From: Actinomycetes bacterium
Lineage (GTDB): Bacteria; Actinomycetota; Acidimicrobiia; Acidimicrobiales; Palsa-688
Reading direction: 5' to 3'
Assembly (NCBI GenBank): GCA_021850325.1
Contig: JAJZMF010000020.1
Span: 1-64,000 of the forward strand
DNA: 64,000 nucleotides
The notes under the pieces are model-generated. The model was not told the origin of the DNA, searched no databases, and was given only the letters and a program-made list of their open reading frames with translations. The translations under genes and the position numbers were made by a program. Below, piece after piece: positions 16,074 to 25,048 of the stretch. How positions within the stretch are numbered: position 1 is the stretch's first letter; each line of letters begins with the position of its first letter.

Positions 16074-18445
16074 TGGTCCGCCTCGGGCTGCAGCTCACGC
16101 TGCGCAGCGGCCGGGAGGCCCTGGCGCGCGCTCTCTTGACTGCCGTGGCGGTCGCGATCGGCGTCACCATCCTGTTGTCCGTGCTGGCCGGCTACCACGC
16201 CTTCGAGGCCACCAGTGGCAGGCCCTGCTGGGAGTGTACGGTCGCCGCCGGAGGGCAGCCGCCGAAAACCCGCTCGGAGCTGTGGAACTTCAGCGAGAAC
16301 ATCTACCAGGGGCACTTCGTGGAAGTGCTCGACGTCGCAGCTCTGGGACCGGGCGCCCCGGTCCCTCCCGGCATCACGCACCTGCCTCGGGCGGGTCAGT
16401 TCTACGCCTCGCCGGCGCTCGCCCAACTGCTGAGAACGGTACCCCGCCGACAGCTCGGGGCCCGCTTCCCCGGGACGCTGTCCGGCACGGTCGGTTACCA
16501 GGCCCTGTCCGGGCCCACCGAGCTTGTAGCCGTCGTCGGGTACGCTCCGGCCGAGCTCGGCCGCCTACCCGGCACGGTCACCGTGGACCGGGTTGCGACG
16601 TACCCCGACAACCAGGGCACCACCGGCATCTACCGCACCCTCTTCTGGATCGGGGCCGTCGTGGTCCTCTTCCCGCTCCTTGTGCTCGTCAACACGGCCA
16701 CACGCCTGGCGGCAGCCCGGCGCGAGGAGCGCTTCGCCGCCATGCGACTGGTCGGAGCCACTCCACGGCAGGTCAACACCCTCGCTGCGGTCGAAGCGGC
16801 GGTCAGCGCCCTACTGGGGGCCTTGCTCGGGGCCGCGCTCTTCCAGGCCTTGCGACCGGGCCTCGCCGATCTGTCGTTCTCAGGTGCCCGTTTCTTCGAG
16901 CGCTACGTGACACCGACCGTCCCCGGGTACCTCGCCCTCGTAGCCGGCGTACCCGTCCTGGCCGTCGTCGCCTCCCTGTGGTCCCTGCGCCGGGTGCGGA
17001 TCTCCCCTCTCGGCGTCAGCCGACGGGTGACGCCCCCCCCGCCGGGCCTGTGGAGGCTACTGCCGGTCGTCGTCGGCGTACCCCTGTTCGTGCTGCCTTT
17101 CACGCTCGGCTCCAAGGCACTGGACCAGGGCAGCTCCACGGACCTGTGGCTGGTGGTGCTCGGCACTCTGCTCATCATGGTGGGTCTGGTGGCGAGCGGG
17201 CCATGGCTCACGCTGCAGTCGGCCAGAGTGCTGAGCCGTGCTGCCCGTGGGCCCTCTTCGTTGCTCGCGGCGCGACGGCTGGCGGACAGCCCCAAGGCTG
17301 CCTTCCGGACCGTCAGCGGCCTCGTCCTGGCGGTGTTCGTCGCGTCGCTGGTGGCTTGCATCGTCCCTGCCTTCAAATTCGCACAGACCAATCTCGGCGG
17401 GGAGGCGAGCGCGCTCACGGGCGTGCTGCGTGTGCCCGAGGGGGTCCCGCCGGCGACAGCCGGGCACCTGATGGCGCAATTGAAGCTCTATCCAGGCACG
17501 ACCGTGCTGCCTCTTTACGCCAACCCTCTCTACGCCGTCAACCAGGCTCCCCCTCCCCGCCCGCCCGGCGGGCGGCCGCTGTCGCGCTCCGCTGCGGCAG
17601 GGGCCGTCGCCCGCCTGAGGGCCGTTGCATTGCACCGGGGCCACGCTGCTCCCGGCTCGCACTACGATGCCATCGTCGGCTGCGCGGGCCTACGTGCCAT
17701 GCCGGCCCTGGGTCGATGCGCCCCGGGGGTGACGGCGGTGTACGCCGAAACGGGTGACACGTTGTTCACGGACAACCCGCTGTACGTGAACCTGCCCATC
17801 GTGAAGGCTGACAGCCCGGTGGCTCACGTTGCCACAGGTGGCCTGGCATTGGAGGCACTGCTGGTGAAGGCCCCTACCCCGGCGGTGCTCGAAGAGGTGC
17901 GCACCACCCTCACTCTGTTCTCCCGGACCTCGGGTACCGGTCACCCGGCACACGACGGCAGCTCTCTGAGCGCTTGGCAGATGGGGGACTTGGAGGCGGA
18001 GACGTTCGGGGAGGTTGCCGGTGTCCGCAACAACGACATGACCAACGCCGAGGACGTGGTGCTGGCCCTCGTCGGCCTCACGCTCTTCGGCGCCGCTTGC
18101 AGCCTGGCGGTGACCGTGGCCGGCGGCATCGTCGAGCGCCGACGCCCCTTCACCCTCCTGCGCCTGAGCGGGGCGCCGTTCAAAGCGCTGTCGAAGGTGG
18201 TTGTCCTGGAGTCCGTCCTGCCACTGTTCAGTGCTGCAGTGGTGGCCGCAGTGACAGGCATCGGTGTGGCGGTGCCCCTGGTGAAGGCCCTGCCAAAGTT
18301 GCAGCACGCCCACCGCCTGGCCTTTCCGGGACCTGCATACTACGCAGCCCTCGGCACCGGCCTGGTCGTGGCCCTCGCGGTCGTGTCAACAGCCCTGCCG
18401 CTCCTGGCGCGGACAACGCACCCGGGTAGTGCCAGGTTCGAATGA
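16073..18445 (+). CDS. FtsX-like (MacB-type) ABC permease
   Basis: About 790 residues with two FtsX cores. A first membrane span (TAVAVAIGVTILLSVLAG) precedes an extracytoplasmic loop of ~145 residues containing a CWEC motif. Then comes an FtsX core with the coupling-helix pattern EERFAAMRLVGATPRQVNTL. Central spans and a second extracytoplasmic domain (~residues 445-650, with a CAGLRAMPALGRC pair) lead to a second core with ERRRPFTLLRLSGAPFKAL. About ten spans are expected. ATG 16073 overlaps the ATPase stop; GTG 16070 is also possible. The substrate is unknown; lipid, peptide or drug are typical. Confidence 0.88.
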   Translation: MVRLGLQLTLRSGREALARALLTAVAVAIGVTILLSVLAGYHAFEATSGRPCWECTVAAGGQPPKTRSELWNFSENIYQGHFVEVLDVAALGPGAPVPPGITHLPRAGQFYASPALAQLLRTVPRRQLGARFPGTLSGTVGYQALSGPTELVAVVGYAPAELGRLPGTVTVDRVATYPDNQGTTGIYRTLFWIGAVVVLFPLLVLVNTATRLAAARREERFAAMRLVGATPRQVNTLAAVEAAVSALLGALLGAALFQALRPGLADLSFSGARFFERYVTPTVPGYLALVAGVPVLAVVASLWSLRRVRISPLGVSRRVTPPPPGLWRLLPVVVGVPLFVLPFTLGSKALDQGSSTDLWLVVLGTLLIMVGLVASGPWLTLQSARVLSRAARGPSSLLAARRLADSPKAAFRTVSGLVLAVFVASLVACIVPAFKFAQTNLGGEASALTGVLRVPEGVPPATAGHLMAQLKLYPGTTVLPLYANPLYAVNQAPPPRPPGGRPLSRSAAAGAVARLRAVALHRGHAAPGSHYDAIVGCAGLRAMPALGRCAPGVTAVYAETGDTLFTDNPLYVNLPIVKADSPVAHVATGGLALEALLVKAPTPAVLEEVRTTLTLFSRTSGTGHPAHDGSSLSAWQMGDLEAETFGEVAGVRNNDMTNAEDVVLALVGLTLFGAACSLAVTVAGGIVERRRPFTLLRLSGAPFKALSKVVVLESVLPLFSAAVVAAVTGIGVAVPLVKALPKLQHAHRLAFPGPAYYAALGTGLVVALAVVSTALPLLARTTHPGSARFE

Positions 18446-19089
18446 CTGCCACTGCTGCCCGGCCCGGTCGGCGCCCGGGGGCCAGCCGGGCCCGGTGGTG
18501 TGACCGGCCGCTGTGGCTCCGGCATACGGACCGGAACGACGGCGCACCCGGTGCGCGCCCAGCCTCCCCGGCATTTCGTTGTTGCTGTCGGGCTTGTGCC
18601 CACTCTGGAAAGGGCAAGGCTACCGTTCGGCGACGTGGGACAAGAGACGACTTTGCCGGCAGCGGGCGGCGGTCCTGTCCGCTCTGCTCGGGCCATGGCC
18701 CCGCACCAGTCCCTTGCTCGGTGCGCCACGAGGCGTAGCCGCCGGCACCCCCCCGCACCCGGCTTGGCCATTTGCGCGGGCCGGAGCGCCCATGAGGCCA
18801 GGGCAGCTGTTGCCTGTCGCACCAGGGCGCCCGGCGCGGTGCTGTCGGCAGAGGTGGGGCAGGCCGTGCGGTTCGGCGCCCGCTGCCACAGGCACTTGTT
18901 CGCACTTGACAGGGCCGGAGGGCCACCGCGGGAGACGGCGTTCTCCAACCTCAGCATTGGGACCGCCCCTTGACCTGCTCCAAGCACCCGAGCGTGAGAG
19001 GGTCGTCCTGGGTGGCACGGGCGACGGACAGTCCTCTCCGCTGCGGTCGACGAGCCCGGCAGCCGGGAAGGGTCTTCCGTCAGGCCTGT
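18446..19089. other. Intergenic region, no confident gene
   Basis: About 640 bases between convergent genes. No frame on either strand has a recognised domain or ribosome site. Composition is as GC-rich as the surroundings. Confidence 0.4.
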
Positions 19090-21225
19090 TCAGCACGAAA
19101 GCCCGGTCGGCACCTCTCCCCTGACAGTTGGCGGTGCATCGTCAGGCTGGACGGGCTTGAAGCTCAAAGTGGTCTTCTCCGCAGTGGGCTTGGCTCCCTC
19201 CACCCTCCAGGCCGTGTCCCGTCCCCGACCGAGAAGGGACCGCCCCGCCAGCCCATGCCAGCTCCACGTTATCGGGTGGGCGATGGGGACCCAGATGTTG
19301 GCGGTGCCAGCGGGGCGGAACATCAGGTAGTCCATGGCCACGAAGGCCTTGTACTTCTCAACGACCAGCGACTCTGCGACCCCAGCAGCCGACCTCAGGC
19401 TTATGAACGGGCTGTCGCGCTCCCACCACTGCCCCGGCACGTCGATGACCGGGGACTGGGGGTGGGCCTCGGTGTGCTTGTCGACATTGACGTAGTCGTA
19501 AAATAGCGACGCGTCGGCCAGATCGGCGCCGAGCGCGTAGTTGTAGCAGGTGCGCGTGACCTCGACGGGGCCTGCGTAGTAGCGCTTCCAGGCGTTCGTC
19601 CCCAGTAGCTGGATCATCCCGAGCTGACCGGAGGGGCCGGCGACACGGACCTCCCAGCCGATCCCCGGACGCGACCCGGTGTTCAGCCCGCCACCCTCCC
19701 AGGGGCAGGAGTTGTTCCAGCCCAGGCCGAGCCATGGAGGCTCGCTGCCGTTGATCGTGTACCTGGTGTTGATGTCGACCTTGCACATCTGGACGTCCTG
19801 CTGGGTGATCTCGGGCGAGCGCACGTCGATCACCGCAGACGTCAGCATGTACCCCCCCAATGCCGAGGTCCCGCTCACCATCACGTGGTAGGTCCCTCCC
19901 CGCACGAAGTACACGTCCGGCAGAAATGACCGCTCGGTCCCCGGCTTGGACAGCCCGACGGGCAATGCGACCTTCGAGGCAGCCGACCTGACGTAGTCAG
20001 CCAGCACGTAGCTGCGGCACTCCAGGAGGGGCACCGTCTCCGTGCTCTGCGGCCCCGTTGTCGCCCCGGGGTTCCCTGGTCGAACGGTCTGGGTGCAGGT
20101 CGGCGGCTTCTCGAACCAGAGCTCACTGACGGGCCCGTGCGCAATGACCCACCTGACGTGGGAGACCGGGTTCGTTGCGTTGCCCATCACCGCGCTCAGG
20201 TCGAGGTGCTGGCCGACCACCGCGTGACTGGGCACGCCCGGCTGGAGCAGGTCGCCGTTTTGGAGGATGCTCGCCCGGCTGATGGTCACCCTGACCGTCC
20301 CGCTCCAGCTCATGCTCATCGTCACGTCAGTGTTCGGGTCCTTCCACTTCGCCATCTTCCCTGACACCTGGAACTGCTCGGTGAGCTGCTCCCTTTGGCC
20401 GATCGCCTTGGTGGGGACGCCGAAGAGCACAGGGTACGGGTTCTGGGTGCCGTTGCTCACCTCGTACTTGGCCAGCGCGGCTGTGTATCTGCTCACATTG
20501 GAGCCTCCTGCTGACACCGACAAGCAGCTGTTGTTGAGGCGCAGGCAGTCGTCGTAGGTACCCCAGAACGTCCCCGGGGCGCTGCCGAAGTTGGGCCCGT
20601 TCGTCAGCCACACGGAGTCCGCGGAGAACCAGTACTTGCCGTTCCTCAGGCCGAAGAAGTAGGTGTTCGGCGGGTTCTGCGGGTAGGCGCCCTGGCTGAC
20701 CGGCTCCCCGTCCGCGTAGGCAGTCAGATCCCAAGTGCCGTTGTTGCCCGAAGTGGCAGGGTTCGCCCGGCAGGTCAGGGCCCCTCCCAGGTTGGACTGC
20801 TTGGGCGTGTAAGCCCGCGTTGCAAGGTAGGGGGACCGGAAGCTGGTGGTGGGGTAGTCCCAGTCCGTGAGGCCCTGGAACACCTCGGGTGCCAGAGACT
20901 GTTTCTCACTGCAAGTGTCGTATGCGCTCTTCCCACCGGGTACCCCGATCGTAAAAGTAGCCGTCGCTGTCGTGGTCCTGTAGACCACCTTCACCACGCA
21001 GGTCGTGCTCGAACAGGGGTCCTGGCTGGCGCCGACGGAGCTCGGGCCGGCGGTGGCCCGGCTGCGGGCACTCGCTCTGACCGGGCCAACGCTTGCGAGC
21101 GGGGACAGCGCCGCCGCGGCTGCGGCTACGGCGACCATCCTCAAACCTGAGGTCTGCCACGTACGTGAGACGTGCGGCAGCGGAACTCTGTTCATGACGG
21201 CCGGACAGCAGGTCGATCTCGTCAC
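19090..21225 (-). CDS. Large secreted protein of unknown function
   Basis: About 711 residues, with a signal-like segment (LRMVAVAAAAAALSPLASVG) then a mature chain rich in Tyr, Trp, Asn and paired Cys. Local features include CSSTTCVVKVVYRTTTA, YWFSADSVWLTNGPNFGSA, MSMSWSGTVRVT, GGTYHVMVSGTSALGGY and ITWSWHGLAG, consistent with extracellular beta domains. No catalytic signature is recognised. GTG 21225 is chosen for the GAAGGGGAGA just upstream; ATG 21243 or ATG 21195 are alternatives. It stands alone between regions without genes, so context gives no function. Confidence 0.7.
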   Translation of the reverse strand: MTRSTCCPAVMNRVPLPHVSRTWQTSGLRMVAVAAAAAALSPLASVGPVRASARSRATAGPSSVGASQDPCSSTTCVVKVVYRTTTATATFTIGVPGGKSAYDTCSEKQSLAPEVFQGLTDWDYPTTSFRSPYLATRAYTPKQSNLGGALTCRANPATSGNNGTWDLTAYADGEPVSQGAYPQNPPNTYFFGLRNGKYWFSADSVWLTNGPNFGSAPGTFWGTYDDCLRLNNSCLSVSAGGSNVSRYTAALAKYEVSNGTQNPYPVLFGVPTKAIGQREQLTEQFQVSGKMAKWKDPNTDVTMSMSWSGTVRVTISRASILQNGDLLQPGVPSHAVVGQHLDLSAVMGNATNPVSHVRWVIAHGPVSELWFEKPPTCTQTVRPGNPGATTGPQSTETVPLLECRSYVLADYVRSAASKVALPVGLSKPGTERSFLPDVYFVRGGTYHVMVSGTSALGGYMLTSAVIDVRSPEITQQDVQMCKVDINTRYTINGSEPPWLGLGWNNSCPWEGGGLNTGSRPGIGWEVRVAGPSGQLGMIQLLGTNAWKRYYAGPVEVTRTCYNYALGADLADASLFYDYVNVDKHTEAHPQSPVIDVPGQWWERDSPFISLRSAAGVAESLVVEKYKAFVAMDYLMFRPAGTANIWVPIAHPITWSWHGLAGRSLLGRGRDTAWRVEGAKPTAEKTTLSFKPVQPDDAPPTVRGEVPTGLSC

Positions 21226-21764
21226 CGGTCTCTCCCCTTCCATCTGCTCTGCCGAGCACGCTCATCACCAGGGTGGACGCACGCGATTACTCTAGTCCTT
21301 CCCCCTCAGAGCGCCACCCCCAATTTCCGGCGCGCCCGAGCCGAACGCCCTGCCTTCCGGTCGCGGTTTGGCAGTGCGACGGGCACCTGTGAACTGCTGT
21401 TCACCGCGGCACGTGGCGAGGGCTTCCTGGGCCGGCATCTTCAGTGGAGCCGGTGCAAGCGACAATTGTCCTAAAGGCGGCGGCCACCAGCCCGGTGTCT
21501 CTGGGGCACGGTGCCGAGCATGTTGCGGGTGAAATAGACGGGCCAGCGTCGGGATCTGCCCTGTAGGCAAGGGCGCACGACCGCCACCAGCCCGGCGTGC
21601 TCGTCGGAGCTCACCGGGTGCACGCCCAAGAGGCCCGTTCGCGCAGCCTGGTGAGCAAAGTCCGCCAGAACACCTCGTCCTGGGAGCTGCCCACGAAGCC
21701 GGGTACCCCGAGCAGGCCCTCGGCACTCACGGCGCTACAGGAGGACCAGGCTTCGGTCGAATGG
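21226..21764. other. Intergenic region, nothing firm
   Basis: About 540 bases between a minus-strand start and a decayed plus-strand gene. A minus-strand stretch near 21611-21720 reads GVPGFVGSSQDEVFWRTLL before a stop, possibly a tail of a lost gene. No complete gene is seen. Confidence 0.35.
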
Positions 21765-22050
21765 GACATCCGCTCGCGCACCGTGCTCATGGCTCGCGTC
21801 GACAGACAGACCGTCGGAAGCGCCCGCGGCACGGTTTCGGGAAACTCCCGCGAGATCCGCACCGTGTGCGTGCACCCCTCCCACCATGGGCGTGGCATCG
21901 GGGGAGCGCTGGTGCGGGCGATCGAGCAGGCGTGTCCCCGGGTGTCCCGGTTCGCGAACCCGCCGCCAACGCACTCGTCCCCGGCAACGTCGGGTTTCTA
22001 CGAGCGTCGTGGCTACTCGGTCATCTCACATAGGAGGTCCCACGGAGACC
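21765..22050 (+). pseudogene. GNAT acetyltransferase remnant
   Basis: The frame reads TVLMARVDRQTVGSARGTV and then VCVHPSHHGRGIGGALVRAIE, the acetyl-CoA binding core of GNAT enzymes. The next segment loses the pattern; NALVPGNVGF appears in one frame and FYERRGYSVIS in another, so the conserved tail is split by frameshifts. No good start lies upstream. It is probably inactive. Confidence 0.6.
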
Positions 22051-22283
22051 ATCCGGCTGGCGCATCTCGCCGAAGACGCGAACTTGACCGGGAGGCACCA
22101 GTCCCACCAGGCCCGTAGCTGCCCTTCGCCGGGGAGCCGCCAGCCGGTCGGCACCGGGCAGAGGGTACGGGCCAGCGTCGCACAGGACGACGTACAGGGC
22201 CTCCCAGAGCCACGCTCGGACGAGACCCGCAACCGTGTGAGGACGGCTCCTGCAGGGCCGCTGACCTGCTACCCTCGCCACCC

Positions 22284-22907
22284 GTGGGGCTCAGGGTGGT
22301 GGGGGCCGGCCTTGGCCGGACCGGGACGAAGTCTTTGAAAATGGGGTTGGAGACGCTGCTCGGTGGCACCTGTTACCACATGAGCGAACTGTTCTCCCGG
22401 CCCGAGCACATCCCGATGTGGCACGCCGCCGTGCTGGGCAACGAGCCGGACTGGGCTTCGATGATGCAGGGCTTCACCGCCGCGGTGGACTGGCCGGCCG
22501 CCGCGGTGTGGCAGGAGTTGCACCGGGCCTTTCCCGGATCGGTCGTCGTTCTGTCCAAGCGCTCCAGCGCCGAGGCGTGGTGGGACAGCTTCTCCGAGAC
22601 CATCCTCCAGTTTATGCAGCGCGGGCCTACCCCCGGGATGGAGCAGTGGCACGACATGTCCGTCGACGCGCTGGCCCGGTTGACGCCCGACTACGCTGAC
22701 CGGGGCGCTGCCATCGCGGCCTACGAGGCGCACAACGACGAGGTGCGCCGCCTCGTCGCCCCGGACCGGCTCATCGAGTGGCAGCCCGCCGACGGCTGGG
22801 GCCCGCTGTGCGTCGGCCTCGGGTTACCTCAGCCGGCCGAGCCGTTCCCCCGTGTCAACGCCAAGGACGAGTTCCGGGCCTCGGCCGGTCTCGACCAGAC
22901 CGCGTAG
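22284..22907 (+). CDS. Sulfotransferase-family P-loop protein
   Basis: A 207-residue protein of the family annotated as sulfotransferase (Sulfotransfer_4 type). The N-terminal VVGAGLGRTGTKSLKMGLE is the 5'-phosphosulfate-type P-loop. VVVLSKRSSAEAWWDSF is the 3'-phosphate binding region, and DRLIEWQPADGWGPLC is the C-terminal conserved block. Members are found in many actinobacteria and fungi; acceptor substrates are mostly unknown. GTG 22284 fits the conserved N-terminus exactly. It stands alone before a tRNA-linked remnant region. Confidence 0.82.
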   Translation: MGLRVVGAGLGRTGTKSLKMGLETLLGGTCYHMSELFSRPEHIPMWHAAVLGNEPDWASMMQGFTAAVDWPAAAVWQELHRAFPGSVVVLSKRSSAEAWWDSFSETILQFMQRGPTPGMEQWHDMSVDALARLTPDYADRGAAIAAYEAHNDEVRRLVAPDRLIEWQPADGWGPLCVGLGLPQPAEPFPRVNAKDEFRASAGLDQTA

Positions 22908-23186
22908 CCGGACGCCGTCCGCATTGCGGCCCTCGCCATCGTGGGGGTCGAGCGCCGGCTGTTCAGGCCGACCACGAACCCCGGGGCCCCGGGCCCCCGT
23001 ACCCTGACCAGCGGGGGTACTGCCCCGAGGCCGTCAACCAGCTGCAGACCGCGGACATCCTCCACGGCATGCAGTTCGACGAAGCCGAGTGGGCGAAGGG
23101 CGGCTGGTGTCGACCACTTCCCGGGCGGGTGCCCGTCAGGCGACAGCAGCCCTCGGCGCGCCCATAAGGACGATCTGCCGGGGCTT
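22908..23186. other. Remnant-rich intergenic stretch
   Basis: About 280 bases after the sulfotransferase-like gene. A plus-strand frame near 23000-23105 reads GYCPEAVNQLQTADILHGMQ and FDEAEWAKGGW, which looks coding but has no start and no recognised family. It may be another gene fragment. Confidence 0.35.
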
Positions 23187-23288
23187 CTGGTGAGTGGACA
23201 TCTCGGCGCCCTGGTCCCAGGCGATGGACCGCACCAGCGCGTCGGGCAGCGTGGGGACACCGCTGTCCATCGCGGCATGGAACTCGGG
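23187..23288 (-). mobile_element. IS30-family transposase remnant
   Basis: The minus-strand frame reads VPTLPDALVRSIAWDQGAEM followed by STH. This matches the conserved segment of IS30 transposases around the second catalytic Asp (TWDQGxEMxxH). The expected YFCDPxSPWQRGxNENxNG block is missing downstream, and upstream sequence runs into the tRNA within ten bases. Only about 34 codons survive and no inverted repeats were identified. Confidence 0.65.
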
Positions 23289-23297
23289 CACTGTGCG

Positions 23298-23381
23298 TGT
23301 CGGAGGGGGGACTTGAACCCCCACGGGCTTGCGCCCACTAGCACCTCAAGCTAGCGCGTATACCTATTCCGCCACTCCGAC
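23298..23381 (-). tRNA. tRNA-Leu (anticodon GAG)
   Basis: The 84-base minus-strand sequence starts GTCGGAGTGGCGGAATAGG and folds as a tRNA. The acceptor stem is GTCGGAG/CTCCGAC with discriminator A; the anticodon stem CTAGC/GCTAG encloses loop TTGAGGT with anticodon GAG. A long variable arm as expected for Leu and a T-arm GGGGG-TTCAAGT-CCCCC follow. CCA is not encoded. An IS30 remnant lies directly beyond its 3' end. Confidence 0.95.
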
Positions 23382-23591
23382 GTGGCCCGGCTAGGCCGGC
23401 AGCCTGCAAGCATACCCGAGGCGCGCGGAGCGGGGTGACGCCCTCCGAGGCGAGCGGCTCCGAGGGACCTTTCCCGTCGCAGGTTAGGCATATGCTCGTA
23501 CACACGTTCGAGGCTCCGGGTAGTCGGAACGTCTCGCTGGCCCGCCACGCGGTAGCCGGCCTTCGGACACCAGCCACCCCGGGAGCCGCAC

Positions 23592-25013
23592 GTGTGCACC
23601 AGTTTCGCCCAAGTCGCCGCAACAGCTGCGGCCCTCGTCGATGGTCTAGAGCCGGCCACCATCCCGGTCGAGGGTCTGCGCGAGCTCATGGCCCATGCCG
23701 CCCGAGTGGAGAAGTTGATGGCGTTGGCCTCGAGCCTGTGCGCGTCGCGCCTGGCTGCGCTCGCTCCTCCGGGCGAGGCCGACCAGGTCGCACGCGACCT
23801 CGCCCGGAGCACGGGGACGTCGCTCGGGGAGGCCAGACGGGCGCTCGACGTCGCCCGCTCGCTCCGGGGCTCACCCGAGCTGGAGGTACCCGCCCGACGA
23901 GGCCTGCTCTCGCGACCTCAGTTGGCCCTCCTGGCCCCGCTCGCCAAGTCCGACCCCGCTGCCGCCGCCGACCTGGCAGAGCGAGCGCGACGCACCTCGC
24001 TGCAGGAGCTGTCCGACGCAGTCGCCACCGCTCGGGCGTCCACCGACGACATGGAGGCAAGACGTGAGCGCGTCCGCAGAGCCCGCTCCCTGCGCCACTG
24101 GACCGGGCCGGACGGCACCTGGCACCTCCGCGCCGACGGGCCGCCGGAGGCCGGTGCCGTGGTGATGGCCGCTATTGCCACAGCAGCCGACCAGGTGTTC
24201 GCCATCGCTCGGAGGGAGGGCCGGCGCGAGCCACCCGCGGCCTACGCCTTCGACGGCCTCACCTCGCTCGCTTCAGGGACCGCGGGCATGGGCAGCCCTC
24301 GCTACGAGGTGCTCGTCCGGGTCGACCTGGACGCCCTCCTGTCGCAGACCACACCCCGTGGCAGTACCTGCGAGCTGGTCGGCTTCGGGCCGATCAGTGC
24401 GAGCAGTGCCCGTGAGCTGCTCGAGACGGGCGACCCGTTCCTCAAGGCCATCGTGACCAAGGGTAAGGCCGTGGCCGGCGTGGCGCACCTGGGTCGACGC
24501 CCCAACGCCTACCAGCGCAGTGCCCTGGACTGGTTGTTCCCAACTTGCGCGGCCGAGGGCTGCTCCACCCGTGCCCACTACCTCGAGAGCGACCACCGCA
24601 CCGACTGGGCCAAGACCCACCTCACCGTCCTGGACCTCCTCGACCGGCTGTGCAAGCACCACCATGACCTGAAGACCTACAGAGGCTGGGCACTTGTCCA
24701 GGGGACGGGCAAACGGCCCTTTGTGCCCCCCGACGACGAGCGCCACCCTGCACGCCGTGCACCAGGTACCGGCCGCTCGGCCACCATGGACGGGCCTGGG
24801 GCGCCACGGCCCACAGGCCCGGGGCCCGGGAGGTCAAGGGCCCGCCCAGCCGCAGCGGGGGGCAACTCCCCCACGACTGCTGCTCCGGGTCTCTCCGCCA
24901 GGCAAGGCTCAGGCCAGAGCCTGAGCCGGCCCATGGGACGCCCACCCGAGGTCTGCCGGCACGACCCGGACGACCACCAGGCCGGACGGCCGACGGTCGG
25001 GCCCCGGGCATGA
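23592..25013 (+). CDS. DUF222 / HNH endonuclease-domain protein
   Basis: A 473-residue protein of the actinobacterial DUF222 (13E12-like) family. The helical N-terminal part (residues ~1-330) is typical; the HNH module lies near residues 315-370, with CAAEGC then HYLESDHRTDWAKTHLT and LCKHHHDLKTYRGWAL, containing the Cys pair and His residues that usually bind the metal. The last ~100 residues are Pro/Arg/Gly-rich and disordered. Copies are numerous in actinobacterial genomes and often treated as mobile or nuclease genes without a proven role. It starts with GTG at 23592. Confidence 0.88.
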   Translation: MCTSFAQVAATAAALVDGLEPATIPVEGLRELMAHAARVEKLMALASSLCASRLAALAPPGEADQVARDLARSTGTSLGEARRALDVARSLRGSPELEVPARRGLLSRPQLALLAPLAKSDPAAAADLAERARRTSLQELSDAVATARASTDDMEARRERVRRARSLRHWTGPDGTWHLRADGPPEAGAVVMAAIATAADQVFAIARREGRREPPAAYAFDGLTSLASGTAGMGSPRYEVLVRVDLDALLSQTTPRGSTCELVGFGPISASSARELLETGDPFLKAIVTKGKAVAGVAHLGRRPNAYQRSALDWLFPTCAAEGCSTRAHYLESDHRTDWAKTHLTVLDLLDRLCKHHHDLKTYRGWALVQGTGKRPFVPPDDERHPARRAPGTGRSATMDGPGAPRPTGPGPGRSRARPAAAGGNSPTTAAPGLSARQGSGQSLSRPMGRPPEVCRHDPDDHQAGRPTVGPRA

Positions 25014-25048
25014 CCTCTCACCGGGGTAGTTACTGCCCGGCCAGCCCG

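Noticed and set aside
18446-19089. Several 150-230 codon frames on both strands
   Set aside because: They overlap each other, lack starts with ribosome sites, and show no motif.
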